Notes: generated by a model not told the origin, from the sequence alone. A stretch of DNA of 64,000 bases from a bacterium (GCA_017744355.1 JAGIBK010000007.1:62001-126000), one strand, 5' to 3'. Positions 16,505-26,089 are shown, counted from the stretch's first letter. Numbers and translations are program-made.

Positions 16505-17565
16505 TACCGCACCTCCTCTGAAAGGGCCATGCGATCCTTGAGGCCGAAGATGGCCTCGACCGGGGTGGGGTCGACACCCGCCATCAGGGCCAGGTAGACG
16601 CTCACCCAGTCGCCGAGATAAGCCAAAGAGAGCTGGCGGCTCAGCGGATCTTCGCCCCCGCCGACCAGTTCGACGACCTCGTCGAGCATGGGCGCCATGA
16701 TGTCGCGGGCGTAGCCCAGCTGGCGCTGCAGGAAGGGGTGATCCGCCGGATCGCGCAGCACGACCATGACGTGGTCGTCGTGCTTGGCGTGGGCCAGGTT
16801 GACGATCTCGTTGTGGGTCAGCTCGGGGAAGACGCCCATCAGGGCCGTCATCTTGGAGTTTTCGTTGATCTGGGCCTTCCAGCGCATGGCGACGGCCTCG
16901 GTGCTGGGGTGGACGCCGAAGATGACGGGGCGCTTGCCTGCGAGCTTGCTTGCGATCTGCTTGGCGGGGTTGCGCTCGATGGGTACGTCGAGGCCGTAGG
17001 TCGCGCGCTCGGCGCGCAGCTGGCGGACGACGGCCTCGGGCGAGATCCACCCGCAGCCGGGCAGCTGGCTGATGAGGCCCAAGAGGGAGAAGTACAGCTC
17101 GCCAAGGGCCGCGCGAGGCATCCAGCCGCTCTCGACCGGGACGGTGGCGAGGCCGTGCTGCTTGGCGAGCTGGCCGAACTTGCCGCCCGAGGTGACGAGC
17201 ACGCAGGGGATCGATCGGGCGATCGCGTCTTCGAGGCAGCCGAGAGTCTCGGCGGTGTTGCCCGAGTACGAGAGCAGGATCACCAGGTCCTCGGTACCGG
17301 TCGAAGCGGGCAGCCCGTTGTGGCGCGAGACGACCAAGGGCACTTCTGACGTCGAGAAGACCAGGTTGCGGGCCAGATCGCCGCTGATGGCCGAGCCGCC
17401 CATGCCGCAGATCACCACCTGGCGCGGGCGCGGCAGGGGCAGGGCGACGGCCTGGGCGCGGCGGAAGGCGGGCTCTGCGACCTCGGGAAGGCGGTGCAGA
17501 TAGCCGAGCATGTCCGAGGGATCGGCAGATTTCAGGCGCGCGGTATCGTCGAGCATGGAAAGCAA
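16504..17565 (-). CDS. Bifunctional phosphoglucose/phosphomannose isomerase
   Basis: 353 residues if read from the TTG at 17565, which has GGAGGG 6 nt upstream; the first ATG is at 17556 and is the alternative start. SIS-type sugar isomerase fold: VICGMGGSAISGDLA near residue 60 and LLSYSGNTAET near residue 105 are the two phosphate-binding loops, and MGVFPELTHNEIVN is typical of the archaeal/bacterial PGI/PMI family. It interconverts fructose-6-P with glucose-6-P and mannose-6-P, feeding the downstream mutase and nucleotidyltransferase. The stop overlaps the next start by one base. Confidence 0.88.
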   Translation of the reverse strand: MLSMLDDTARLKSADPSDMLGYLHRLPEVAEPAFRRAQAVALPLPRPRQVVICGMGGSAISGDLARNLVFSTSEVPLVVSRHNGLPASTGTEDLVILLSYSGNTAETLGCLEDAIARSIPCVLVTSGGKFGQLAKQHGLATVPVESGWMPRAALGELYFSLLGLISQLPGCGWISPEAVVRQLRAERATYGLDVPIERNPAKQIASKLAGKRPVIFGVHPSTEAVAMRWKAQINENSKMTALMGVFPELTHNEIVNLAHAKHDDHVMVVLRDPADHPFLQRQLGYARDIMAPMLDEVVELVGGGEDPLSRQLSLAYLGDWVSVYLALMAGVDPTPVEAIFGLKDRMALSEEVR

Positions 17566-17641
17566 GGAAAACCCTCCGTCAATGCAGGTGGGGTGGGAGC
17601 GCAAACGCTTGCGCGCTGACGATCATAGCATGTCCTGAGAT

Positions 17642-18622
17642 CTACTTCCAAACCGCCTGGAACACGCGCAGCCAGTTGCGTCCAAGGATCTTTTCGATGC
17701 GCTCCTCGGTGTAGCCTCGCGCGAGCATTCCCTCGGTCAGGTTGGGGAGCATGCCCACGTGCGAGAGGCGGGTCGGAGGGGCGGTGATCCCGTCGAAGTC
17801 GGAGCCGAGCGCCACGTGATCGTCGCCGACCAGCTTCACGATGTGGTCGATGTGGGCGAGCACGTGGTCGAGATCCGCCTTCTCGCGCGTCAAAAAGCCC
17901 GGCACGAAGGTGATGCCCACCAGGCCGCCACGCTCGGCGATCGCCTTGATCTGGTCGTCGCGCAGGTTGCGGCCGTGGGCGTGGAGGGCGTGGGCGTTGG
18001 CGTGGGTGGCGACCACCGGCCCCTCGGAGCATTCGATGGCGTCCCAGAAGCCGGGCTCGGCGATGTGCGCCAGGTCGAGCACGATGCCGAGCTCCTGCAT
18101 GCGCTCGACCAGCTCCCGACCGAGCTCGGTGAGCCCCGAGGGGCGCGGGCCCACCTTCAGGCCGTCGGCGAAGGCGTTGCGGTGGTTCCAGGTCAAGCCG
18201 ATCATGCGCAGGCCGAGCCGGTAGAAGACCTCGAGCAGCGAGAGGTCGTCCACGAGGGGATCGGCCCCCTCGAAGGAGAAGATGAAGCCCGGCTTGGTCG
18301 CGTCGAAGTCCGAAATCGAGGTGATCTGGCGCAGCTCTTTGCGATCGCGCTGCATATCGAGGAAGGCGGCGATCATCTGGAGGGCCCGGTGCATGGAGCG
18401 CTCCCCGTGGTACTCGGGCGGGGTCCACAGCGAGAAGACCTGGGCGTTGACGCCGGAGTCCATCAGGCGCGGCAGGTCGATCTGGAAGTCCGGCGCAGGG
18501 TCGGTGAAGGAGTGGCCCTCGTTCAGGACCCGATCCAGGGTGTCGGCGTGGCCGTCGACGACGAGCATGCGGCGGTGGAGCTCGAGGGCGTGTTCTCTCA
18601 GGGCGTTGGCGGTCTGCGTCAC
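17642..18622 (-). CDS. Membrane-dipeptidase-type metallopeptidase (M19 family)
   Basis: 326 residues from a GTG at 18622 with GGAGG 5 nt upstream. Zinc ligands of the renal dipeptidase family are visible: VVDGHADTL (His, Asp), FSFEGADPL (bridging Glu), VLDLAHIAE (His) and VVATHANAHAL (His), plus GSDFDGI near the C-terminus. Members cleave dipeptides including D-amino-acid ones. No signal peptide is seen, so it is probably cytoplasmic. It is first in the leftward operon that ends in ddl, which would fit recycling of wall peptides (inference). Confidence 0.9.
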   Translation of the reverse strand: MTQTANALREHALELHRRMLVVDGHADTLDRVLNEGHSFTDPAPDFQIDLPRLMDSGVNAQVFSLWTPPEYHGERSMHRALQMIAAFLDMQRDRKELRQITSISDFDATKPGFIFSFEGADPLVDDLSLLEVFYRLGLRMIGLTWNHRNAFADGLKVGPRPSGLTELGRELVERMQELGIVLDLAHIAEPGFWDAIECSEGPVVATHANAHALHAHGRNLRDDQIKAIAERGGLVGITFVPGFLTREKADLDHVLAHIDHIVKLVGDDHVALGSDFDGITAPPTRLSHVGMLPNLTEGMLARGYTEERIEKILGRNWLRVFQAVWK

Positions 18623-18659
18623 GGGAACCTCCGGGTTTCAAGGCGGCACGGGCGCAGGG

Positions 18660-18668
18660 ATTGTACCA
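18660..18668 (-). promoter_or_regulatory. Extended -10 promoter of the dipeptidase-to-ddl operon
   Basis: Minus-strand TGG-TACAAT (plus 18660-18668) lies about 37 nt upstream of the GTG start. The -35 is weak, as is common with extended -10 promoters. Confidence 0.5.
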
Positions 18669-18852
18669 CGCGATCGGCCAGGGGGCCTTGCGCCACTGCG
18701 CTCTAGCCTGCGTTGTATCGCGGCCCCGGCCAGTGCTACCTTACGTTGCAAATCTTCAACTTCGATGCATGGGGGTGCAAGGCGCCCGCGGGTGAGGCGA
18801 GGGGGCTGTCCCCGGCGAAGACGCGGGGAGGCGGCTCGAAGGAGGAACCTTG

Positions 18853-19725
18853 ATGCTAACCAAGAGCATGATCGCGCTGGGGCTGGCGGGCGGAATGGCG
18901 CTGTGCCTGGCTCCTGTGGCCAACGCGCAGGGCACCTCGATGCGAACCACGGTGTCGACGATCCAGGTGCCGGTGGTGTCGGCCGTGCCGGCCGGGCCGA
19001 CCCGCTACTACGCGGTGCCCAGGGCCAACGTGCTGCCCACCAATACCAACCTCATGAGCATGAACCTCTTTTTGGGCGGGGTGGGGATCGGCCCCGGCCC
19101 GGTCGGTATCGGCTTCAACTCGGTGACGGGTAATGCCTTCAACCTGCGGGCCGAGATGGGCATGGGCAACAACTTCGAGCTGGGCACGGGGATCGGGGTG
19201 CTCGCCACCGCCCCCTGGCGCGGTCGACTCGATGTCAGCGGCAAGTGGGGCTGGCTCGCCGAGGGGCAGGCGCTCGCAGGGATCGCGGGCCTCGCGGGCG
19301 GCATCCTCGAAGTGGACGCCAACGGCACGCCGAACCTGGGCCTGCAGGTGGGGATGCCGATCTCGAAGCTCTTCGCCTTTAACAACGTCAACACCCTGGG
19401 CCTCACCCTGGTGCCGAGCTGGAACCTGGGGGTCCTGAACCTGCCGGCGAGCATGGTCGGCGCGGTACGCGGGCCGATCAACTTCTTCGGGATCGGTCTC
19501 GGGGCGGACCTCGGCCTGGCGCAGAACCTGCACCTCCTGGCCGACACCAACATCGGCTTCCCGGTGGCGGGCCTTAACACCCAGTCGGCCCTCGGCTTGC
19601 GCTATGCCTTTAACCGGGACACGACGGCGGACCTCTTCGTCGGCTTCAACACCGGGCCGAGCCTCGGGGTCGGCGGTGGGGGAGCGGTGGGTTCGCTGGG
19701 GCTCGGCTCCACCTGGCGGTTCTAG
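18853..19725 (+). CDS. Probable outer-membrane beta-barrel protein
   Basis: 290 residues; GGAGG is 7 nt before the ATG at 18853. A clean signal peptide (residues 1-25, ending ANAQ) is followed by a Val/Pro stretch and then many short Gly-rich amphipathic strands with regular turns. The last three residues are Trp-Arg-Phe, a terminal Phe as in beta-barrel proteins recognised by the Bam complex. No named family recognised. The 230-bp upstream region has no feature I can support beyond the ribosome binding site. A 32-bp palindrome follows the gene. Confidence 0.6.
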   Translation: MLTKSMIALGLAGGMALCLAPVANAQGTSMRTTVSTIQVPVVSAVPAGPTRYYAVPRANVLPTNTNLMSMNLFLGGVGIGPGPVGIGFNSVTGNAFNLRAEMGMGNNFELGTGIGVLATAPWRGRLDVSGKWGWLAEGQALAGIAGLAGGILEVDANGTPNLGLQVGMPISKLFAFNNVNTLGLTLVPSWNLGVLNLPASMVGAVRGPINFFGIGLGADLGLAQNLHLLADTNIGFPVAGLNTQSALGLRYAFNRDTTADLFVGFNTGPSLGVGGGGAVGSLGLGSTWRF

Positions 19726-19739
19726 CATTCGACTTGTTC

Positions 19740-19771
19740 GCGCGGCCCGAGGAGCGCTCCTCGGGCCGCGC
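19740..19771. terminator. 32-bp perfect palindrome
   Basis: Every base from 19740 to 19771 is self-complementary (arms GCGCGGCCCGAGGAG and its complement), which gives a hairpin of 14 or more bp just after the barrel gene. There is no T-tract. Confidence 0.6.
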
Positions 19772-19799
19772 TCGGCCCTTCGGCGGGTGCAGGCGAGCA

Positions 19800-19828
19800 T
19801 TGACGGCGGTTGGTTGGCGTGTTAAAGA
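19800..19828 (+). promoter_or_regulatory. Promoter of the metK riboswitch mRNA
   Basis: TTGACG (19800-19805), a 17-bp spacer and TAAAGA (19823-19828) with an upstream TG (extended -10). Transcription would start about 30 nt before the aptamer. Confidence 0.6.
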
Positions 19829-19866
19829 AGATGCAAGAAACGACAACGGCCGAGAGGCCCGCATAC

Positions 19867-20037
19867 TTGCTTATCAAGAGAAGGCGGAGGGACTGGCCCG
19901 ATGATGCCCGGCAACCGGCGGTAGTGCGTGCGGTGCCAAATCCTGCGAGAGGTGACTCTCGGGAGATGAGCGAACGGTGGCGAAAGCTCCCGGACGATGC
20001 CCTTGCCTCTTGATGACTGGCAAGCGGCTATTTTTTT
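19867..20037 (+). promoter_or_regulatory. SAM-I (S-box) riboswitch with terminator platform
   Basis: Aptamer 19867-19973: the core words CTTATCAAGAG, GAGGGACTGGCCCGATGA, CGGCAACC and GGTGCCAAATCC occur in S-box order. P1 pairs TTGCTTATC (19867-19875) with GATGAGCGA (19965-19973). P4 is CGAGAG-GTGA-CTCTCG. The platform has a terminator stem (19999-20007 with 20019-20028) and a T-run at 20031-20037. The segment 19871-19880 can instead pair over 10 bp with 20007-20016, which breaks P1 and crosses the terminator, so it is a plausible antiterminator. Predicted outcome: high SAM stops transcription before metK. Confidence 0.93.
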
Positions 20038-20068
20038 GCGCAGTTCGCGCCCTACGGAAGGAGCTCCC

Positions 20069-21307
<1,239 letters not shown>

Positions 21308-21327
21308 CGCATCCCTTCAATGATCGA

Positions 21328-21361
21328 GGAAGCCACCGGAGCCCCGGTGGCTTCCTTGCTT
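21328..21361 (+). terminator. metK terminator
   Basis: GGAAGCCACCGG (21328-21339) pairs with CCGGTGGCTTCC (21344-21355) across AGCC, followed by TTGCTT. The same TTGCTT is the -35 of the next gene. Confidence 0.75.
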
Positions 21362-21384
21362 GGGGCCTTGGGCGTCCCTATAAT
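21356..21384 (+). promoter_or_regulatory. Leaderless-type promoter for the degenerate P-loop membrane protein
   Basis: TTGCTT (21356-21361), exactly 17 bp, then consensus TATAAT (21379-21384). The ATG at 21392 begins 8 nt after the -10, so the mRNA should start at or near the start codon. Confidence 0.7.
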
Positions 21385-21391
21385 GAACCCC

Positions 21392-22636
21392 ATGCGATTA
21401 TCTCGTCCCGGGTTCCGGCCCTCTTTCGGCCTTCTCGCCTCCACGCTCGCCCTCGGCTTCAGTCTCTGTTTCCCGGCGGCGGCACTCGCCGCCGAGACGG
21501 TCCTGCGCCTGGAGTACTCGCCGCTTGCGCCGGCGCGCGACGTGCATGCCATCCAGGAGCTTGCGGCCAGCCGCTGGCTCGGCGAGGTCTACGCCGCCTT
21601 CCCTGATGCCATGAAGCCCGAAATCGGCCTCATCTCGGTCGAGAACCTGCCGGCGGGCGTGGCGTTCCACGTGGACGTGGACGCCAAGGGGGCCGAGCGC
21701 GACAAGGCCGTGGCGATCGCCATGCAGCGCATCAAGGAGCTGGCGGATTCGAGCCCGGTCCACTACGCCTACCGCCTCTCGGGCGACGGCCTCTCCCTCT
21801 CAACCACGCCCCCTGCGGCCCCGGCCGGGACCCCATCCGCTGTCCCCTTGAAGCTGCCCGTCTCTTCACGTGCCCTTGGGCTCGGAGCGGCGGCGATCGC
21901 AGCCCTCGCTGCGGCAGGGCTTGCGGCCTTCCTCGCCGCGCGCCGGCGCAGTTTCCTCTCGCTGCCCATCTTCTTCGGCATGCCCGTGATCGGTATCCTG
22001 CCGGCGGGCCTCGGGATGGGCGGGCGCTTCCTCGAGTTGCAAGCTCCTGCCTGTCAGGCCCTCGGGGTCTTCTTTCGCCGCTTTGCGACCCTGCTCAAGC
22101 CGCCCTTTCGCGAGGCGGGCGTCTTCGCCCTGTCGGATCTGGATGCGAGCGCCGGGGTGGCCGCCGCCCTCGGCATCGCCCTGACCCACGACCGCGGGCG
22201 GGTGCTGGTGGTTGATCTGGCCGGGGAGGCGAGCAACCTGCCTGCCATGCTCGAAGAGACGGACGATGCCGGCGAGTTCGAGGCGGAAGGGGCCCTGCGC
22301 GCCACCTCGATCGCCGATCTGGATCTCTTGACCGGGTTGGTCGCGCTCAACGGTCGGCGTCCGCCGCTGCCCGAGGAGCTGCTGCGGCGCTACCGCTGGG
22401 TGGTCTATCACACGGGCGTGGCGCAACCCCTCAAGGGGCTGCGCCACGTGATGGTCCTCTCGGGTGAGGTGGGGGCCAAGGAGGCCGTGCGCGGCCGGAG
22501 GCTGGCCTGGAAGCGATCGGCCTCCATCCTGGGGGTGGCCCTGGTCGGCGTTTCGCTCTCGGCGCGGGTCCGGGACGGGTACATGGCCCGCTTCTACTTC
22601 GAGAAGCTCAAGCTCCAGGAAGGCAAGGCGACCTAA
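21392..22636 (+). CDS. Membrane protein with degenerate BY-kinase/ParA-like domain
   Basis: 414 residues from the ATG at 21392, chosen because it follows a consensus promoter by 8 nt and begins a signal segment (residues 10-35, ending AALAAE). A periplasmic part (to about 155), a membrane helix (about 160-185) and a second hydrophobic stretch follow. From about residue 245, FALSDLDASAGVAAALGIAL and VLVVDLAGEASNLPAML have the spacing of P-loop and Asp switch in chain-length/tyrosine-kinase (Wzc-like) or ParA domains, and RYRWVVYHTG fits the later strand. The GKT of Walker A is absent, so ATPase or kinase activity is doubtful. Confidence 0.6.
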   Translation: MRLSRPGFRPSFGLLASTLALGFSLCFPAAALAAETVLRLEYSPLAPARDVHAIQELAASRWLGEVYAAFPDAMKPEIGLISVENLPAGVAFHVDVDAKGAERDKAVAIAMQRIKELADSSPVHYAYRLSGDGLSLSTTPPAAPAGTPSAVPLKLPVSSRALGLGAAAIAALAAAGLAAFLAARRRSFLSLPIFFGMPVIGILPAGLGMGGRFLELQAPACQALGVFFRRFATLLKPPFREAGVFALSDLDASAGVAAALGIALTHDRGRVLVVDLAGEASNLPAMLEETDDAGEFEAEGALRATSIADLDLLTGLVALNGRRPPLPEELLRRYRWVVYHTGVAQPLKGLRHVMVLSGEVGAKEAVRGRRLAWKRSASILGVALVGVSLSARVRDGYMARFYFEKLKLQEGKAT

Positions 22637-22648
22637 GCCGCTTCGGCT

Positions 22649-23104
22649 TTAGTCCTCGTCGTCCGAGTCGTCCTCCAGGTAGACCTCGGCGAAGTGATCC
22701 CCGAAGATCCGATCGAGCGCTTCGCGCGACGAGCCGGTGGCCTCGACGATCACGCCGTGCTCCTGCTCCTGCATGGGGTCGCTGGTGGGGATGAGTCGCA
22801 GCGTCCGCTGGTCGGAGACCAGGTCCACCAGGGTGCCGCCTGCTTCGTCCGCGCTCAGGCTCAGGTAGTCGAAGGCGTTGACGTTGAGGTAGAGGCGTTT
22901 GTTGAGGATGACGGTCGCGTTCTGGTCGTTGGCGACCACGTTCACGATGATGCCCTCGCCCTGGTGGGCGATCTCACCGTCGATCAGGTCCTGGTAGCGG
23001 ACCGGTCCCAGATCGCGAAGGACACGGACCATGTCCCGACGGTTCACGAGCAAGCCTTCGTCCACGATGCACTGCAGTTGGTTCTTGCGATCGCGGGTAT
23101 CCAT
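22649..23104 (-). CDS. Conserved-looking cytoplasmic protein of unknown function
   Basis: 151 residues from the ATG at 23104, with GGAGG 6 nt upstream. It is a soluble mixed alpha/beta sequence with hydrophobic strands such as GEGIIVNVVAN and VILNKRLYLNVNAFDYLSL, and an acidic C-terminus (YLEDDSDDED). I do not recognise a family. Its stop is 12 bp from the stop of the convergent membrane-protein gene. A TATAAT promoter lies about 100 nt upstream. Confidence 0.6.
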   Translation of the reverse strand: MDTRDRKNQLQCIVDEGLLVNRRDMVRVLRDLGPVRYQDLIDGEIAHQGEGIIVNVVANDQNATVILNKRLYLNVNAFDYLSLSADEAGGTLVDLVSDQRTLRLIPTSDPMQEQEHGVIVEATGSSREALDRIFGDHFAEVYLEDDSDDED

Positions 23105-23202
23105 GGAGGCCCTCCCTTCTGAGCGTCGGCGCAATGTTGCCACTTCGGGAAGAAGAGTCGATCGGCGCGCCGTGACTGGTGTTGCCGCCTTGGGGTACTC
23201 GA

Positions 23203-23233
23203 ATTATAGCTCCCGGCGCGGATCGTGGGACAA
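23203..23233 (-). promoter_or_regulatory. Promoter for the acidic-tail protein
   Basis: Minus-strand consensus TATAAT (plus 23203-23208) with TTGTCC (plus 23228-23233) 19 bp upstream. The spacer is slightly long. The leader would be about 90 nt. Confidence 0.5.
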
Positions 23234-23342
23234 CGATTCGTTAAGAGGGCAAGCGATGGTAAAATGGTCTTGTCGGAAATACCCCCGATTGGCTCGCCAT
23301 CTGTTTTACCGCCTGGTAAGATCATAGCTTCCGGAGGTGATC

Positions 23343-23561
23343 ATGATTCGCGTATTTACCCTGTTCGCCCTCGTGGCGCTGCTGGCGGCAGGCTGCCAGA
23401 AAGCCGAGCCCCGCTCGACCGCGTCGGACCCTTACCAGGCGCAGCGCCTGCGGACCCTCACCCACGACACGGACCTGGCGGGCGATCGCAAGGCTCCGGG
23501 CGACCTCTCCAGCTTGCAACTGCACCTGAGCCGCGAGGCCTCGGAGGCCCTGATTCCCTAG
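23343..23561 (+). CDS. Small lipoprotein of unknown function
   Basis: 72 residues; GGAGG is 5 nt before the ATG at 23343 (an in-frame GTG at 23337 overlaps the site). The signal peptide ends in LLAAGC, a lipobox at residue 18. The mature part is only about 54 polar residues (DPYQAQRLRTLTHDTD and so on) with no Cys and no domain I know. A possible extended -10 (TGG-TAAGAT) lies about 20 nt upstream. It is flanked downstream by a long inverted repeat. Confidence 0.6.
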   Translation: MIRVFTLFALVALLAAGCQKAEPRSTASDPYQAQRLRTLTHDTDLAGDRKAPGDLSSLQLHLSREASEALIP

Positions 23562-23574
23562 ATTTCCTTCGGAA

Positions 23575-23629
23575 CAGCGAGAGATGACGTTCTGGGTCAC
23601 CCTGCCTGCGCTGCCCCTATCTCTCGCTG
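23575..23629. repeat. Inverted repeat with 11-bp perfect arms
   Basis: CAGCGAGAGAT (23575-23585) pairs with ATCTCTCGCTG (23619-23629) across 33 nt, with TTCC/GGAA able to extend the base. It lies between the small lipoprotein gene and the tdh promoter. It may be a terminator or another structured element. Confidence 0.5.
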
Positions 23630-23662
23630 CCCTACGGAAAAGCCGCAGGCGCTAGCGCGAAG

Positions 23663-23691
23663 TTGAGGCGCTTGTCCCCTTCTGCTAGACT
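23663..23691 (+). promoter_or_regulatory. tdh-kbl promoter
   Basis: TTGAGG (23663-23668), a 17-bp spacer and TAGACT (23686-23691) with a preceding TG (extended -10). The leader contains an 8-bp GC hairpin, GGGCGGGC-TCG-GCCCGCCC (23708-23726), which could affect expression. Confidence 0.6.
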
Positions 23692-23759
23692 GTAGGTCAC
23701 GAATTTCGGGCGGGCTCGGCCCGCCCCCGTGACCCCAGAACCCTGATAGGAAGGAATGC

Positions 23760-24842
23760 ATGGCGATGACGATGGCGGCCAACGAAGGGGTTGCGACCCC
23801 GGCGATTCCGGAGACGATGAAGGCGGTAATCAAGCCCCGCCCCGAGCCCGGCGGCACGCTCATCACCACCGCAGTCCCCACCCCCGGCCCCCGCGAGGTC
23901 CTCGTCAAGGTCAAGGCGACGACCGTCTGCGGCACCGACGTCCACCTCTACACCTGGGACGCCTGGTCCCAGGGCCGCGTCAAGCCGCCCCTCATCATGG
24001 GGCACGAGCTGGGTGGCGAGGTCGTCGCCATCGGTGAGCAGGTCAAGACCGCCAAGATCGGCGATCTGGTCTCGGCTGAGACCCACGTGGTCTGCGGCCA
24101 CTGCTACCAGTGCCGGACGGGCCTGGCCCACGTCTGCGCCAACACCACCATCCTGGGCGTCGACATCCCCGGCTGCTTTGCCGAGTACGTGGTCGTCCCC
24201 GAGGAGAACCTCTGGTTCAACTCCCCCGATCTGCCCATGGAGTGGGCGCCCGTGCAGGAGCCTTTGGGCAACGCCGTCCACACGGTGCTTGCGGGTGACG
24301 TGGCGGGCCGTACGGTCGTGGTGAGCGGCTGCGGCCCCACCGGGATCCTCGCCTGCGCCGTCGCCAAGGCCGCGGGGGCGGGTCACGTCATCGCCATCGA
24401 CCTCAACGCCTACCGCCTGGAGCTGGCTCGTCAGATGGGAGCGACGCTCACCATCAAGGCCGACGAGGAGGATGCGATCGCCCGGGTCCTCAAGGAGGTC
24501 CCCGGCGGCGTGGACATCGTCTGCGAGATGTCCGGCAACGAGTGCGCCATGAACAACGCCTTCAAGATGATCCGCGCCGGCGGCCGCTACTCGATCCTGG
24601 GCCTGCCCGGCAAGCCCGTCACCCTCGACGTGGGCAACGACATCGTCATGCGCGGGGTCACGGTCCAGGGCATCACGGGTCGCAAGATGATGGACACCTG
24701 GTACCAGGTCGCCAACTTGCTCAACTCGCGCCGGATCGATCTCAGCCCCATGATCACTCACCACATGTCCCTCGACCAGATCGACGAGGCCATGGCGTTG
24801 ATGATCTCGGGCAACTGCGGCAAGATCGTCCTGACCCCTTAA
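23760..24842 (+). CDS. tdh: L-threonine 3-dehydrogenase
   Basis: 360 residues. Zinc medium-chain dehydrogenase that oxidises threonine to 2-amino-3-ketobutyrate with [18 protein letters not shown] and MGHELGGEV hold the catalytic zinc ligands and the Tdh-specific CGTDVHLY block; [15 protein letters not shown] is the structural zinc lobe with all four Cys; [19 protein letters not shown] is the nucleotide fold. A block of about 20 residues before TMKAVIK is extra relative to the E. coli enzyme. kbl follows 29 bp downstream, the classic two-gene threonine catabolic operon. Confidence 0.95.
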   Translation: MAMTMAANEGVATPAIPETMKAVIKPRPEPGGTLITTAVPTPGPREVLVKVKATTVCGTDVHLYTWDAWSQGRVKPPLIMGHELGGEVVAIGEQVKTAKIGDLVSAETHVVCGHCYQCRTGLAHVCANTTILGVDIPGCFAEYVVVPEENLWFNSPDLPMEWAPVQEPLGNAVHTVLAGDVAGRTVVVSGCGPTGILACAVAKAAGAGHVIAIDLNAYRLELARQMGATLTIKADEEDAIARVLKEVPGGVDIVCEMSGNECAMNNAFKMIRAGGRYSILGLPGKPVTLDVGNDIVMRGVTVQGITGRKMMDTWYQVANLLNSRRIDLSPMITHHMSLDQIDEAMALMISGNCGKIVLTP

Positions 24843-24871
24843 CCCGCGGCTTTGCCATCATAGGAGATACG

Positions 24872-26074
24872 ATGAGCTACGATCCCTTCGGTTACCTCGC
24901 CGACGAGCTGCAAGACCTCAAGGACAGGGGCCTGTACCGCATGCCCCGCGTGCTCGAAGGCAAGCAGGAGGCCGAGGCTTGCTTCGACCACCAGGAGGTC
25001 GTCAACCTCAGCTCCAACAACTACCTGGGCCTGACGACCCACCCCAAGCTCGTGAAGGCGGCCCACGAGGCCATCGACACGTTTGGCGCGGGTTCGGGCT
25101 CGGTCCGCACCATCGCGGGCACCATGAGCCAGCACGTGGAGCTCGAGGCCAAGATCGCGGCCTTCAAGCACACCGAAGCGGCCCTGGTGTTCCAGTCGGG
25201 CTTCACGGCCAACTCCGGGACGGTCTCGGCGGTGCTCGGCAAGGAGGACGTGATCGTCTCCGACGAGCTCAACCACGCGAGCATCATCGACGGCTGCCGC
25301 CTGAGCCGCGCCAAGATCGCCGTCTTCAAGCACAAGGACGTGGCGGATCTGCGCCGGGTGCTCGACGAGGTCAAGGGCAACTACCGCCGCACCCTGGTCA
25401 TCACCGACGGCGTCTTCTCGATGGACGGCGACATCGCGCCCCTGCCCGACATCGTCGAAGTCTCGGAGAAGCACAACGCCATCATCATGGTCGATGACGC
25501 CCACTCGTCGGGCGTGCTCGGCCACCAGGGCCGCGGCACGGTCGATCACTTCGGCCTGCACGGTCGGGTCCACATCCAGGTGGGCACCCTCTCCAAGGCC
25601 ATCGGCTGCCTGGGCGGCTACGTGGCCGGCTCGCGCACCCTGATCGAGTACCTGATCCTCAAGGCGCGTCCCTTCCTCTTCTCGACCTCGCACCCGCCCG
25701 CCGTCACGGCGGCAGCGCTCGCGGCCTTCGACCTGCTCCAAGAGGATCCCACCCTCATGGAGCGGCTGTGGGACAACACCCGCTACTTCAAGGAGGGTCT
25801 CAACCGCCTCGGCTTCAACACCGCCGGCTCCGAAACCCCCATCACCCCGGTCATCATCGGCGACGGGGCGCGCGCGATGCAGTTCTCGGATCGCCTCTTC
25901 GCCAACGGCGTCTTCGCCCAGGGCATCGGCTTCCCGACGGTTGCCAACGACAAGAGCCGCGTGCGCACCATCGTGACCGCTGCTCATACCCGCGAAGAGC
26001 TCGACCGTGCCCTTTCCGTCTTCGAGAAGGTCGGCACCGAGATGGGCATCATCCAGCCGGTCGGCGCCCGCTAA
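24872..26074 (+). CDS. kbl: Glycine C-acetyltransferase (2-amino-3-ketobutyrate CoA ligase)
   Basis: 400 residues; TAGGAG is 5 nt before the ATG. PLP enzyme of the alpha-oxoamine synthase family that cleaves aminoketobutyrate with CoA to glycine and acetyl-Co[17 protein letters not shown] is the family start, [13 protein letters not shown] the substrate region, [11 protein letters not shown] the PLP-binding Asp/His, and [14 protein letters not shown] carries the Schiff-base Lys. Length matches the family. Paired with tdh, it converts threonine to glycine for one-carbon metabolism. Confidence 0.95.
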   Translation: MSYDPFGYLADELQDLKDRGLYRMPRVLEGKQEAEACFDHQEVVNLSSNNYLGLTTHPKLVKAAHEAIDTFGAGSGSVRTIAGTMSQHVELEAKIAAFKHTEAALVFQSGFTANSGTVSAVLGKEDVIVSDELNHASIIDGCRLSRAKIAVFKHKDVADLRRVLDEVKGNYRRTLVITDGVFSMDGDIAPLPDIVEVSEKHNAIIMVDDAHSSGVLGHQGRGTVDHFGLHGRVHIQVGTLSKAIGCLGGYVAGSRTLIEYLILKARPFLFSTSHPPAVTAAALAAFDLLQEDPTLMERLWDNTRYFKEGLNRLGFNTAGSETPITPVIIGDGARAMQFSDRLFANGVFAQGIGFPTVANDKSRVRTIVTAAHTREELDRALSVFEKVGTEMGIIQPVGAR

Positions 26075-26089
26075 GCCGCCTGAGCCAAA

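Noticed and set aside
19997..20068. Longer metK reading frame starting upstream of 20069
   Set aside because: The upstream frame runs through the riboswitch terminator; AAGGAG and family alignment place the start at 20069.
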